64,000 bases of DNA, from assembly GCF_004011505.1 (NCBI RefSeq), contig NZ_SAUN01000001.1, positions 3,472,001 to 3,536,000 of the forward strand, read 5' to 3'. Shown here in pieces: positions 53,259-61,754 of the stretch; position 1 is the first letter of the stretch, and each line of letters starts with the position of its first letter. The notes under the pieces are model-generated. The model ran no database searches and had not been told where the DNA came from. It saw only the letters and a list, made by a program, of their open reading frames with translations. Source of the stretch: Nonomuraea polychroma. GTDB taxonomy: Bacteria > Actinomycetota > Actinomycetes > Streptosporangiales > Streptosporangiaceae. The position numbers and the translations under genes were made by a program.

Positions 53259-53837
53259 GTGGCACGCGAGGGCATCACCGGCGAACGCCTCGCCCGGACA
53301 GCGGCGGAACTGGCCGACGAGATCGGCTTCGACAATCTGACCGGCTCGGCGGTCGCCCGCCGGCTCGGGGTCAAGGACCCGAGCCTGTACGCCCACATCC
53401 GCAACGCGCGAGAACTGAAGGTGCGCGTGGCGCTGCTGGCCCTGGAGGAGCTCGCCGACGTGGCCGCCGCGGCGCTGGCCGGCCGCGCGGGCAAGGACGC
53501 GCTGGTGGCCTTCGCCAACGCCTACCGCGGCTACGCCAAGCAGCACCCGGGCCGGTACGCCGCCGCCCGGTTCGAGCTCGACCCGGAGACCGCGGCGAGC
53601 AGCGCAGGACCCCGGCACGCCGAGATGATGCGGGCGATCCTGCGCGGCTACGACCTGCCGGAGCCGGACCAGACCGACGCGGTGCGCTTCCTGGGCAGCA
53701 CCTTCCACGGCTACGTGAGCCTGGAAATGGCGGGCGGCTTCCGCCACACCCCGCGCGACGCCGACGCCTCCTGGGCGTGGGCTCTGGACACCCTCGACAT
53801 CGCCCTCAGAAACCGGTCAAGGAAACCGGGCCTGTAA
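53259..53837 (+). CDS. TetR-family transcriptional regulator
   Basis: A 192-residue regulator. The DNA-binding head is GERLARTAAELADEIGFDNL followed by LTGSAVARRLGVKDPSLYAH and IRNARELK. The ligand domain has GYVSLEMAGGFRHTPRDADA near the end, typical of the TetR_C_33/WHG-like branch. I chose GTG 53259, five bases after GGGAG; ATG 53247 would add four residues. It should bind the palindrome upstream and repress itself and the divergent FBP-domain gene until a ligand arrives. Confidence 0.85.
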   Translation: MAREGITGERLARTAAELADEIGFDNLTGSAVARRLGVKDPSLYAHIRNARELKVRVALLALEELADVAAAALAGRAGKDALVAFANAYRGYAKQHPGRYAAARFELDPETAASSAGPRHAEMMRAILRGYDLPEPDQTDAVRFLGSTFHGYVSLEMAGGFRHTPRDADASWAWALDTLDIALRNRSRKPGL

Positions 53838-53931
53838 GGGGGCAGCGCGGCCGCGCCGGTGACCTCGTGCACTCAGGGGTACCGCGGCGGCGGAAACGGT
53901 GAGGAAACACGCCCCCGTGTGACATGTCCGC

Positions 53932-55137
53932 GTGGCTCGACACCGATCATCATCACCGCCGGCATGGTCCACGCACACCTCCCGGCGCTCCGTACTGGGC
54001 CTGCTGGGCAGCGCTCCGATCGCGGCCGGCATGCTCGCGGCCGGCCGGCCCGCACAGGCGAAGGCTTCGACCTCCCGCGCGATACCCGCAGATCTGCGGC
54101 CCGGTGGAAGGTTCGACCGTTTCCTCGCCGACCGGGCCGCCAAGGACCTGTTCTCCGGCGTCGTGGTGCTGGCCTACCGGGGCAGGCCGGTGCTGCGCCG
54201 AACCTACGGCATGGCGAACAAGGCCACATCGACGCCCAACCGGGCGGACACCCGTTTCGATCTCGCGTCGGTGACCAAGACCTTCACCGCTGTGGCCGTC
54301 GCCCAGCTCGCGCAGCAGGGCAAGATCGCTTTTCACGAGAAGCTCGGCACCTATCTCCAGGGGTTCCCGGCGGAGATCGGCCAGACCGTCACCGTCCACC
54401 AGCTGCTGACGCACACCTCCGGCATCGGCAGGCCGGCCGTCGGCACGGAACCGCCGACCAGACCGGAATGGGACACGATCCAGAAGCTGTGGGACGGCAC
54501 CGCCAAGGCCATCCGCGCTCTGCCGTTGCAGTTCACCCCCGGTACCCAGTACCGCTATAGCAACGACGGCTTCTTCCTGCTCGGCGAGATCGTGGCCACG
54601 GTGTCAGGGCGGTCCTACTACGACTACGTCCGCGAACACATCTTCACCCCGGCCGGGATGACCCACTCCGACTTCTTCACCAAACCCCAGGTGACAGCCG
54701 ACCCGACCATCGCACGCCCGTATGCCACCCAGCGGTCCGGCCCGCGTGTCGACTTCACCGCCAGCGACTTCTTCCCGTTCGTCGGCGGCCCGCATCGCGG
54801 CGCCTACTCCACCGTCGCCGACCTGCTCGCTTTCACGCGCGCCCTCGGCAACGGCACGCTGCTCGGCCCTGCCCACGCCGAACTGATCACCACCGGAAAG
54901 ATGATCATGCCGCCGTCCGAACAGCAGGGTCTCACCCGCCAGCACCTGTTCTACGGCTACGGCTTCATCGACGCCATCGTCAACGGCCGGCACGTCGTCG
55001 GCCACTCCGGCGCCTCCGCAGGAGCCGCCAACAACCTGGACACCTTCCCGAGCCAGGACTCGGTATCGGTGATCCTCGGCAATTACGACACCCCCATAGC
55101 CCCCATCGCCGAGATGGCACGACAGATCATCACCTGA
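53932..55137 (+). CDS. Tat-exported serine hydrolase, beta-lactamase family
   Basis: A 401-residue protein. TSRRSVLGLLGSAPIAAGML is a twin-arginine signal ending in AQA. The S12 motifs are SVTK (RFDLASVTKTF), YSN (TQYRYSNDGFFLL) and HSG (VVGHSGASAGAANNL). It acts outside the membrane, perhaps on peptidoglycan stems, D-peptides or esters. The GTG start at 53932 lacks a strong ribosome-binding site. It lies 60 bp before a second exported member of the same family. Confidence 0.85.
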   Translation: MARHRSSSPPAWSTHTSRRSVLGLLGSAPIAAGMLAAGRPAQAKASTSRAIPADLRPGGRFDRFLADRAAKDLFSGVVVLAYRGRPVLRRTYGMANKATSTPNRADTRFDLASVTKTFTAVAVAQLAQQGKIAFHEKLGTYLQGFPAEIGQTVTVHQLLTHTSGIGRPAVGTEPPTRPEWDTIQKLWDGTAKAIRALPLQFTPGTQYRYSNDGFFLLGEIVATVSGRSYYDYVREHIFTPAGMTHSDFFTKPQVTADPTIARPYATQRSGPRVDFTASDFFPFVGGPHRGAYSTVADLLAFTRALGNGTLLGPAHAELITTGKMIMPPSEQQGLTRQHLFYGYGFIDAIVNGRHVVGHSGASAGAANNLDTFPSQDSVSVILGNYDTPIAPIAEMARQIIT

Positions 55138-55198
55138 TACGCCCGGCCGAGTGCCGGCGCGGTTTCCTGACATGTTCGACTCCGAGGGAGTTGTTTCT

Positions 55199-56347
55199 TT
55201 GAATCACGCGACCGTTGTCCGCACCATCACCGCCGCGACCGCGGCGACCCTGCTGCTGGCCGCGACCTCGCCCGTGACGGCAGCCTCAACGCGCAGCGCT
55301 GCGATCGGGGACGTCCAGCAGGCGATGGACGCCCTGGCCAAGACTCCCGGCGTGGTCGGCGCCATCAGCGGGGCGTACGTGGACGGCAAGCCGGCCGGCC
55401 AGGGATCCGCGGGCTCCCGGCTGCTTGACGGCAAGGGAGGCAGGATCCCCGCAGGCTCCCGGTTCCGCATCGGATCACAGTCCAAGCAGATGGTGGCCAC
55501 CGTGCTGCTCCAACTGGTCGATGAAGGCAAACTCGGCCTGGACGACAAGCTCGGCGACCTGCTGCCCGAGGTGGCCGCCGACGGGCTGGTGGAGCGGGCC
55601 GGCGAGATCACCGTGCGGCAGCTGATCCAGCACACCTCCGGCATCCCCGACTGGTTCCGCAGGGGCACCTCGACCGCCCCGGCGTTCGACGTCTTCGACT
55701 TCACCACCTACTACCGGCCGATCGACATCGTGAAGATGACTCGCGGGTGGCCGCGCACCGGGGAACCCGGCGAGAAGTTCGCCTACTCCAACACCAACTA
55801 CACCCTCATCGGCATGATCATCGAGAAGGTGACGGGCCACACTCTGGCCGACGCGCTCAAGCGGCGCGTGTTCCGACCGCTGGGCATGACCCGGACCTAC
55901 CAGCTCACCAAGCCTCCAGAGGGCATCAAGGGCCCGCACGGGCACGGGTACTACCCCGACTCCACCGGCACGCTGCGCGACGTGCACCGGTTCAACGCCA
56001 GTTACGGCAACGGAGCCGGAGGCGTGGTCTCCACCACGCACGACGTCAGCGCCTTCCAGCGGGCCTTCACCCAGGGCAAGCTACTGCCGCCGTCACTGCA
56101 GCAGGTCCTCACCCAACCCCCCGCGGGCGGAGGCGGGCAGCAGGGATCGGGCCTGTGCGGAGGAAGACTGAAAGGTAACATGCCCGGCGGGTCGGCACCT
56201 GGTCTGACTGCGTTGACCTTCGCCTCGGCCGACGGCCGGCTCCAGTTCGCCATGTCCGTCACGCTGAAGACCGCCGACACCCACAGTGTCATCCCCGCAA
56301 TGATCAAAGCCGTCGAAGCGGTGCTCTGCCCCGCGACCCAAAGATGA
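55199..56347 (+). CDS. Sec-exported serine hydrolase, beta-lactamase family
   Basis: A 382-residue protein from the TTG at 55199, nine bases after GAGGGAG. The signal peptide contains TITAATAATLLLAATSPVTA. The nucleophile box is SQSK (FRIGSQSKQMVATVLLQL), the second is YSN (KFAYSNTNYTLIGM) and HTSGIPDWF lies between. The third motif (H-x-G) is not seen; the equivalent region reads NMPGGSAPG, so His is missing as in some D-alanyl-D-alanine carboxypeptidase-like relatives. It is distinct in sequence from its upstream neighbour, so not a recent duplicate. Confidence 0.8.
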   Translation: MNHATVVRTITAATAATLLLAATSPVTAASTRSAAIGDVQQAMDALAKTPGVVGAISGAYVDGKPAGQGSAGSRLLDGKGGRIPAGSRFRIGSQSKQMVATVLLQLVDEGKLGLDDKLGDLLPEVAADGLVERAGEITVRQLIQHTSGIPDWFRRGTSTAPAFDVFDFTTYYRPIDIVKMTRGWPRTGEPGEKFAYSNTNYTLIGMIIEKVTGHTLADALKRRVFRPLGMTRTYQLTKPPEGIKGPHGHGYYPDSTGTLRDVHRFNASYGNGAGGVVSTTHDVSAFQRAFTQGKLLPPSLQQVLTQPPAGGGGQQGSGLCGGRLKGNMPGGSAPGLTALTFASADGRLQFAMSVTLKTADTHSVIPAMIKAVEAVLCPATQR

Positions 56348-56587
56348 ACCCGCGTCTCAGCACCCCGATGGCCACCGACCCCGCCGCCGAGAATTCCCGC
56401 CAAGCAATCGGACCCCGCAGGAGCGTGATCCACAGCGTGCGCTGAGTGGTGGTTGTGCCGTCCGTCAGCGCTGGTCAGGGCACCGTAGAACCGTCCTCAT
56501 GGGGGAACAGGGCTGTCTGCGGCCCGGGCGCGGCTTCAAAGCTCCCCGCTTCCTCCCAGCGACCGCCGCGCGGCGAAGCAGGCGGAC

Positions 56588-56616
56588 GGCCCCCGCGCCG
56601 AAGCGACGCGGGGGCC
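56588..56616. terminator. GC-rich stem-loop
   Basis: GGCCCCCGCG and CGCGGGGGCC form a perfect 10-bp stem with a 9-base loop. It lies between the serine hydrolase and the lectin remnant, which face each other, and could terminate either. Confidence 0.6.
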
Positions 56617-56650
56617 GGGGTCCGGAGGTGTTAAGACCGTCGGTTGGCGC

Positions 56651-56761
56651 TCATGGGGTGCGGAGACGCCAGATCTGATGGGAGCCGCCCCGAAAGGTGG
56701 CCTGCAGGCCGTTGGCGCCGTGGGCGCGGCCGGCATCCTGAACGTCCAGGCACCTGCCACT
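56651..56761 (-). pseudogene. ricin-type lectin C-terminal remnant
   Basis: The minus strand reads SGRCLDVQDAGRAHGANGLQ followed by ATFRGGSHQIWRLRTP and a stop. It is one complete final lobe of a ricin-B beta-trefoil (G-R-C-L-D-V start, Q-x-W end). Upstream the pattern is lost. It is a different subfamily from the intact lectin at 24.3 kb. Confidence 0.55.
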
Positions 56762-56910
56762 GGCTCTTGGCGGCCCAGGCCTATGCAGCACTCGCACAGC
56801 GCTGACCAGCGATTATCCAGCTACGCGGCCCCTTCCTGGGGGCAGAGCCAAGGTCAAGTGCTACCGCTACTGGCTGCCCGGACGGGAGGCGGTCGATGAC
56901 CGCCCGGAGC

Positions 56911-58272
56911 TCAGCCGCTGGCGGCCTCCTCCATGACCTTGCGCGCGTCGCGTTCGAACGACGCCCTCGCCCTGAGCGTGAGGAGCCCGCCGGCGACCAT
57001 CGGGAGCACCAGGATGTACATCCCGGCGAGCAGCGACCCGAGCCGGTCCGAGGCGATGCCGACGATCAGGGAGCCGAAGGCGCCGCCGCCCGTGGTGAGC
57101 AGTTGCAGGACGGCGAAGCCGAGCCCGCGTGAGGCGGCCGGGACCACGTCCGCCAGGCAGGCCGTCATGTTCGGCATCGCGATGGCCATCAGCGAGCAGG
57201 CGAGCAGGAGCAGCGCGGTCATCGTGTCGATCGACTCCATCGACAGCGCTCCGGCCAGAACCAATGAGCCTGCCGTGATGCCGCTGCCGCCGGCCAGTAG
57301 GCGGCCGCCCTTGCGGGTGCCGTGCCACCTCCTGCCCAGCCACGAGCCGACGAGGGTGCCCGTCAGCGTGCCCGCGACCGTGATCAGTCCGCTCAGCGAG
57401 CCTGCCGTGCCCGTGCCGACGCCGTGGGTGCGCACCATGAACGTGGGCAACCAGTAGAAGATCCCGGCCAGGCCGAAGGTGAGCAGCGACAGACCGGCAC
57501 AAACGAAGACCAGGGTGGGGATGGCGAGGACCTGCCGGAACTGCCGCCAGAACGGCGGCGTGGCGGAGGCGGTGGAAGTGGACGCGGACGTGACGGAGGC
57601 CGGGTGAGCGAGCGGGAGCGAGGCCGGGGACGCGTCGCCGGCCGCCACCAGCCGGTCGAGCTCGCCACGGCGCGGCTCGCGCAGCAGCCAGACCAGCAGG
57701 GCCGTGAGCACTCCCGGCACCACCATGACGAGGAACGCCGTACGCCACGAGAACGCCTCCGCCAGCACCCCGCCCAGCAGCGTCCCGACACCCCCGAGGT
57801 GCGCGGTGATGCGCGTGAGCCCGTACGCCTTCGCCCGGCTGACCGGCGGGTAGTAGTCGGCAAGGAGGCTGCCGGAGGCCGGGTTGTCGATGTTCTCGGC
57901 CGTGGCCAGCAGCACGCGCATCAGGTAGAACATCACGAAGCCGGCGGCAAGCCCGGAGCCCAGCGTGGCGATCGCCCAGAAGAAGACCACCACCACGATG
58001 ATCCGGGTGCGGCTGAAGCGGTCCGCCAGATACCCGGCAGGCAAGGTCACGACCGCCGCGGCCAGAGCGGCGGCCGTCGGGATCGAGCCGGCGGCGGTGT
58101 CGCTGAAGCCCCATTCGCTCTGAACAGCCGGGAGCACGCCGATGAGCAGGTTGTGCTCGATCCGGTCCACGAACCCGACGATGAACAGGACGATCAGCGG
58201 CGTCCAGCCGAACGGCGCGCGCGAACGCGCGTCCAGGGTGCCGGCGCGCGGCGAACCCAACGTCCCGACCAT
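56911..58272 (-). CDS. MFS transporter
   Basis: A 453-residue, 12-segment major facilitator. The loop motif is GYLADRFSRTRIIVV and the later copy SWLGRRWHGTRKGG; LLADYYPPVSRAKAYGLTRI in segment 4-5 recalls the anion:cation symporter/Spinster-like branch. A long central cytoplasmic loop (about residues 205-250) is Ala/Ser/Thr-rich. The start is the ATG at 58272 (GGAAAGG six bases upstream). Substrate unknown. It is followed upstream by the class A beta-lactamase gene in the same orientation, with about 110 bp between. Confidence 0.85.
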   Translation of the reverse strand: MVGTLGSPRAGTLDARSRAPFGWTPLIVLFIVGFVDRIEHNLLIGVLPAVQSEWGFSDTAAGSIPTAAALAAAVVTLPAGYLADRFSRTRIIVVVVFFWAIATLGSGLAAGFVMFYLMRVLLATAENIDNPASGSLLADYYPPVSRAKAYGLTRITAHLGGVGTLLGGVLAEAFSWRTAFLVMVVPGVLTALLVWLLREPRRGELDRLVAAGDASPASLPLAHPASVTSASTSTASATPPFWRQFRQVLAIPTLVFVCAGLSLLTFGLAGIFYWLPTFMVRTHGVGTGTAGSLSGLITVAGTLTGTLVGSWLGRRWHGTRKGGRLLAGGSGITAGSLVLAGALSMESIDTMTALLLLACSLMAIAMPNMTACLADVVPAASRGLGFAVLQLLTTGGGAFGSLIVGIASDRLGSLLAGMYILVLPMVAGGLLTLRARASFERDARKVMEEAASG

Positions 58273-58382
58273 GCCCACCCTTTCCGGAGGAGATTCTAGA
58301 GGTCACCCGGCGGAGAAGATCGCCGTGACCGCCGTCAGGGAGCGCCGCCGGCGGCCACGGCGCGTCACGACCCGATGGCCGG

Positions 58383-59306
58383 TCACAACCTGCCGAGAGC
58401 CTTGACCAGCGCGGTCGCGGTGGAGGCGATCACCTTGTCATCGTGCGGGGTGTCGTCGAGGTTGCGGTTGGTGAACACCGACAGGATGATCGGCGCGTTC
58501 GATTCGGGTGGCCAGACGATCGCCACGTCGTTGGCGGTGCCGTAGTTGCTCGCACCGCCGGTGCCGGTCTTGTCGCCGACCATCCAGTCCTTGGGGAGCC
58601 CCGCCCGGATCCGGTTGGCGCCGGTGAGGCTGGCCTTCAGCCAGCCGACCAGTCGCGCCCGGTCACGGGAGTGGAGGGTCTTACCGGTGGTGAGCTTGGC
58701 GAAGGTCTGTGCGGCCGCCGCGGGGGTGGTGGTGTCGCGCTCTTCACCGGGCTTCCACTCGGTCAGCGTGGGCTCCGTACGGTCCAAGCGGCTCGTCCGG
58801 TCACCGATGGTCCGGAAGAACTCGGTCAGCCCGCGCGGCCCACCGATCTGTTTCAGCAGCGTGTTGCCCGCGAAGCCGTCGGACTTGGTGATCCCGGCAC
58901 GGCACAGCTGCGCGGGCGTCATGCCGGTGTCGGTGTATTCAGTGGTCTCCGGGGAGTTCCCGGTCAGCTCCGCCATCTCGGCAGGCTTCCAGCGAACCAC
59001 CCTGTTCATCAGCCCGGGGTCGCTGGTGCGCGCTTTGCGCAGCACTGCCGCGCACGCGAACACTTTGAACATGGAGTTGAACGGGAAACGCTCACCGGCC
59101 CGGTAGCCGACCGTTTTACCGGTCCCCAGGTCGATACCCACCGCGCCGATACGCCCGTCATAGGACTTCTCGAGTTCCTGCAGCGTCTTGTCCAGCTCGG
59201 AGCCGGAGGCTCCGGTGATGGCACCCGCCGCATAGGCGGGGCCGCCCAGCACCACAGAAGCTGCCAATGTCACGATCGCTAGTCGCAGTCGGAGATGTCG
59301 TGTCAT
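58383..59306 (-). CDS. bla: class A beta-lactamase
   Basis: A 307-residue secreted enzyme with a signal peptide (LAIVTLAASVVLGGPAYA). Class A motifs: SMFK (Ambler 70-73) in FPFNSMFKVFACA; SDG at 130-132 in GITKSDGFAGN, where most enzymes have SDN; Glu166 in EPTLTEWKPGEERDTTTP, where position 170 is Thr instead of Asn; and KTG (234-236) in VGDKTGTGGASNYG. The SDG variant is known from several actinomycete enzymes. It hydrolyses beta-lactams by acylation of Ser70 and Glu166-assisted deacylation. An AT-rich dyad lies upstream. Confidence 0.9.
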   Translation of the reverse strand: MTRHLRLRLAIVTLAASVVLGGPAYAAGAITGASGSELDKTLQELEKSYDGRIGAVGIDLGTGKTVGYRAGERFPFNSMFKVFACAAVLRKARTSDPGLMNRVVRWKPAEMAELTGNSPETTEYTDTGMTPAQLCRAGITKSDGFAGNTLLKQIGGPRGLTEFFRTIGDRTSRLDRTEPTLTEWKPGEERDTTTPAAAAQTFAKLTTGKTLHSRDRARLVGWLKASLTGANRIRAGLPKDWMVGDKTGTGGASNYGTANDVAIVWPPESNAPIILSVFTNRNLDDTPHDDKVIASTATALVKALGRL

Positions 59307-59367
59307 GCCGAGAGAAGATCAGAAGCTATCCAGGAATGTCCAATATTGATAAGGATGGTGCCGTCAT

Positions 59368-59385
59368 ATCGATATGGATATCGAT
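59368..59385. promoter_or_regulatory. AT-rich dyad upstream of the beta-lactamase gene
   Basis: ATCGATAT-GG-ATATCGAT is a perfect 8-bp inverted repeat, 62 bp before the beta-lactamase start and about 100 bp past the LysR gene end. Its AT-richness in a GC-rich genome marks it as a candidate operator or promoter element. Which regulator would bind is not clear. Confidence 0.5.
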
Positions 59386-59486
59386 GATGGTCCGCAGCGC
59401 AAATGACGCCAATGAGGGTGATTGCCCCATACTCCGCTGGGGAGCTCATCATGGCGCTGTGGAGTCGGCCGGCACGCAGGTCGCCG

Positions 59487-60368
59487 TCAGCTCGACAGCG
59501 TCCGTGCCAGGTCCGCGGCCGAGCCAGGAGGCAGCGCGCCATGCAGCAGCTCGACCCGGTGCACCAGGCGCGGCCAGGCCAGCGGCACACCCCGCGTGGC
59601 CGGCGGCACCGAACCCGTTGACAGAGCCGAGGCCGGCAAAAGGGTCAGGCCGTGACCGGCGGCCACGAGATTGATCACCGTGTGCACGTCGTCGCCCCGG
59701 TACTCCAGCGCCACGGGAAACCCGTCGCCCGCCAGATCCCGCAAGCGCGCCAGCGGGCACACCTCCGTCTGCAGCCAGCGCGCGTCCACCAGGTCGTCCA
59801 GCCGCAGCGCCGTCCGCCCCGCCACGGGATGACCGGCAGGCAGCGCCACCACCAGCTCCTCCTCGCTCACCGCCACCGTCGTCATCGGGCCGGTGTCGGG
59901 CAGCCGCAGCGGATCACTCGGCGCGGCGATGCCGTCAGCCAGCCCCAGATCCGCCTCCCCTTCGGCGACCAGCGCGCCGACCTGCTCGCGCCCGCATGAC
60001 ACGAGCGTCACATCCAGCCGCGGCTGCGCGGCACGCGCCCGGGCCAGGCGGCCGGCCACGGCCGCGTTGACGGCCAGCGGCGTCGCGGCCAGGCGCAGCC
60101 GGTGCCGGGGCCCGGCCGCGGCACGCAGCACGTCGGCGCGGGCCGCGCGCAACCGCAGCAGCAACGGCCCGGCGTGCTCCAGCAGCCGCCGCCCGGCCGG
60201 TGTCGGCTCCACCGGGCGGCGGCTCAGCAACGCCAGCCCCAGGTCGGCCTCCAGCGCGGCGATCTGCTGGGAGATCGCCGACTGCGTGTAGCCGAGTTCA
60301 GCGGCGGCCGCGGAGAACGAGCCGCGCCGGGCGACGGTCACGAACGTCGTCAGCAGATGAGGATCCAT
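59487..60368 (-). CDS. LysR-family transcriptional regulator
   Basis: A 293-residue regulator. The N-terminal winged helix is MDPHLLTTFVTVARRGSFSA followed by AAAELGYTQSAISQQIAALE. The periplasmic-binding-like effector domain covers about residues 90-290 (LRLAATPLAVNAAVAGRLAR, EELVVALPAGHPVAGR). LysR proteins usually control a divergent gene and themselves from the shared gap; here that gap of about 70 bp separates it from the amidotransferase-like gene. Confidence 0.9.
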   Translation of the reverse strand: MDPHLLTTFVTVARRGSFSAAAAELGYTQSAISQQIAALEADLGLALLSRRPVEPTPAGRRLLEHAGPLLLRLRAARADVLRAAAGPRHRLRLAATPLAVNAAVAGRLARARAAQPRLDVTLVSCGREQVGALVAEGEADLGLADGIAAPSDPLRLPDTGPMTTVAVSEEELVVALPAGHPVAGRTALRLDDLVDARWLQTEVCPLARLRDLAGDGFPVALEYRGDDVHTVINLVAAGHGLTLLPASALSTGSVPPATRGVPLAWPRLVHRVELLHGALPPGSAADLARTLSS

Positions 60369-60438
60369 TAGCGTTACTTATAGCAGATGCAGATTTCATC
60401 GTTGGCGCTTAAGTGGCGTGAACGGCCACGATGAAGAC

Positions 60439-61152
60439 ATGAGAATCGCCCTCGTGGGGGACCGCTCCCCCAGCGTCCGCTCGCATGCCCGTATCCCGCT
60501 GCTGATGGAGGCGCTGCGCGAGCGCGACGGCATCGCGCTCGACCCATACTGGATCCCCACCACAGACGTGACCGGCCTGGACGCCTTCGACGGCATCTGG
60601 ATCGTGCCCGGCAGCCCGTTCCGCGACGAGAACGGCGCGGTCGAGGCGGCGCGCGTCGCGCGCGAGCACCGGATCCCGTTCCTGGGCACGTGCGCTGGTT
60701 TCCAGCACATGCTGCTGGAGTTCGCGCGCCACGTGTGCGGGCTCGACGTGGCGCACGCCGAAAACGAGCCGGGCGCCCGCGACCTCCTGCTCACGCCACT
60801 GGCGTGCTCGCTGGCCGGCCACGAGAACCTGGTACGCCTGACGCCCGGCTCGCTCATCGAGCAGATCATGGGCACGCCCTCCACCATGGAGGCCTACGTC
60901 TGCTCCTACGGCCTCAACGAGTCCTACAAGGAGACGCTCGCCGCAGGCGGGCTGGTCTTCTCCGGCCACGCCGCCGACGACGGCGCGGCACGGGCGGCGG
61001 AACTGCCCGGCCACCCGTTCTTCCTCGCCACGCTGTTCCAGCCGGAACTGGCCGGTGACGGGCACCGGCCGCACCCGGTGATCTCGGCGTTCGCGGCCGC
61101 GGTCGTCCGGCACGCCGGCCAGGGCGAGACAGCGTACGCCGGCACGCCCTGA
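60439..61152 (+). CDS. class I glutamine amidotransferase-like (CTP synthase C-terminal-related) protein
   Basis: A 237-residue protein starting MRIALVGDRSPSVRSHARIP. It has the amidotransferase nucleophile elbow GTCAGFQHMLLEFAR. At the position of the usual His-Pro-Glu it reads FQPELAG, so the catalytic His is Gln. This matches the small family annotated as CTP-synthase-C-terminal-related proteins, whose function is unknown. The usual glutaminase triad is therefore incomplete and activity is doubtful. It is divergent from LysR, the likely regulator. Confidence 0.8.
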   Translation: MRIALVGDRSPSVRSHARIPLLMEALRERDGIALDPYWIPTTDVTGLDAFDGIWIVPGSPFRDENGAVEAARVAREHRIPFLGTCAGFQHMLLEFARHVCGLDVAHAENEPGARDLLLTPLACSLAGHENLVRLTPGSLIEQIMGTPSTMEAYVCSYGLNESYKETLAAGGLVFSGHAADDGAARAAELPGHPFFLATLFQPELAGDGHRPHPVISAFAAAVVRHAGQGETAYAGTP

Positions 61153-61247
61153 CGGCATACGCGACCCAGCTCAGAAGCCGGAGAACAGTCGGCCGAAGCG
61201 GCCAAGCCGGTCAGCCGGAGAACGGCAGGCCGAAGCCCGCGAGCCGG

Positions 61248-61682
61248 TCAGTCGCGGTCGCGCTCGGCCAGCACGGCGAGTTTGCGCAGCGAACGGCGGG
61301 CGAACGCGACGCTGACCAGACGGGCGATCGGCCACACCACCCGGCCCAGCAGCCCGAACGGCGGCCACAACTCCTCGGCCCAGACCACCCGGCTGCCACC
61401 CGCGCGCGCAAGGACCCGGATGGCGCCCCGGCCGCGCACGATCCGGCCGGTGTGCTCCACCCGCACCAACGCGGGCGGCCGCCAATGCGTGATCGTCATC
61501 GTGTCCAGGAAGCCGAACGGCCGCACCCCGGTGTAGGCCTCGATCGTGTCAGGGCCGGCCTGGCGGGCGGTGGTCAAGAACATCCACTCCTGATGCCGGG
61601 GCCAGTCGGTGATCAATGCGAACACCTGCTCCGGCGGCGCCGCGACCTGAACCGCGGCGGCCACGTACACGGGCCTGCCCAT
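61248..61682 (-). CDS. SRPBCC-family protein
   Basis: A 144-residue START-like fold protein from ATG 61682. It shows YVAAAVQVAAPPEQVFALIT, DWPRHQEWMF, TITHWRPPALVRVEHTGRIV and a helical end (PIARLVSVAFARRSLRKLAV). These are polyketide cyclase/dehydrase-like binding proteins with a hydrophobic cavity; no enzyme activity can be inferred. Its first codons lie immediately beyond the right end of the IS200/IS605-type element, so they would form the guide region of that element's RNA. Confidence 0.75.
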   Translation of the reverse strand: MGRPVYVAAAVQVAAPPEQVFALITDWPRHQEWMFLTTARQAGPDTIEAYTGVRPFGFLDTMTITHWRPPALVRVEHTGRIVRGRGAIRVLARAGGSRVVWAEELWPPFGLLGRVVWPIARLVSVAFARRSLRKLAVLAERDRD

Positions 61683-61689
61683 GATCCGA

Positions 61690-61754
61690 TGTTGACGCGC
61701 GCCCCGGCGTGAACGCCGGGGATTCAGCCTGTGCCGCGTGGTGTCACGCGGCAC
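61690..61754 (-). ncRNA. putative omega-RNA 3' part / right end of IS200-605 element
   Basis: Two perfect hairpins lie at the 3' end of tnpB: GTGCCGCGTG/CACGCGGCAC (61731-61740 with 61745-61754), which overlaps the stop codon, and CCCCGGCG/CGCCGGGG (61702-61721) followed by GTCAAC. Hairpins of this kind plus a TCAAC-like end form both the right transposon end and the scaffold of the TnpB guide RNA. The next 16-20 bases outward (61690 and below) would be the guide. The position follows established TnpB biology; the RNA itself is inferred. Confidence 0.55.

Larger units (their letters stand above)
56348..56910. other. intergenic stretch with hairpin and lectin remnant
   Basis: The only recognisable parts are a terminator-like hairpin at 56588-56616 and the end of a ricin-type lectin on the minus strand (56651-56761). 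The rest shows no gene. Confidence 0.4.
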
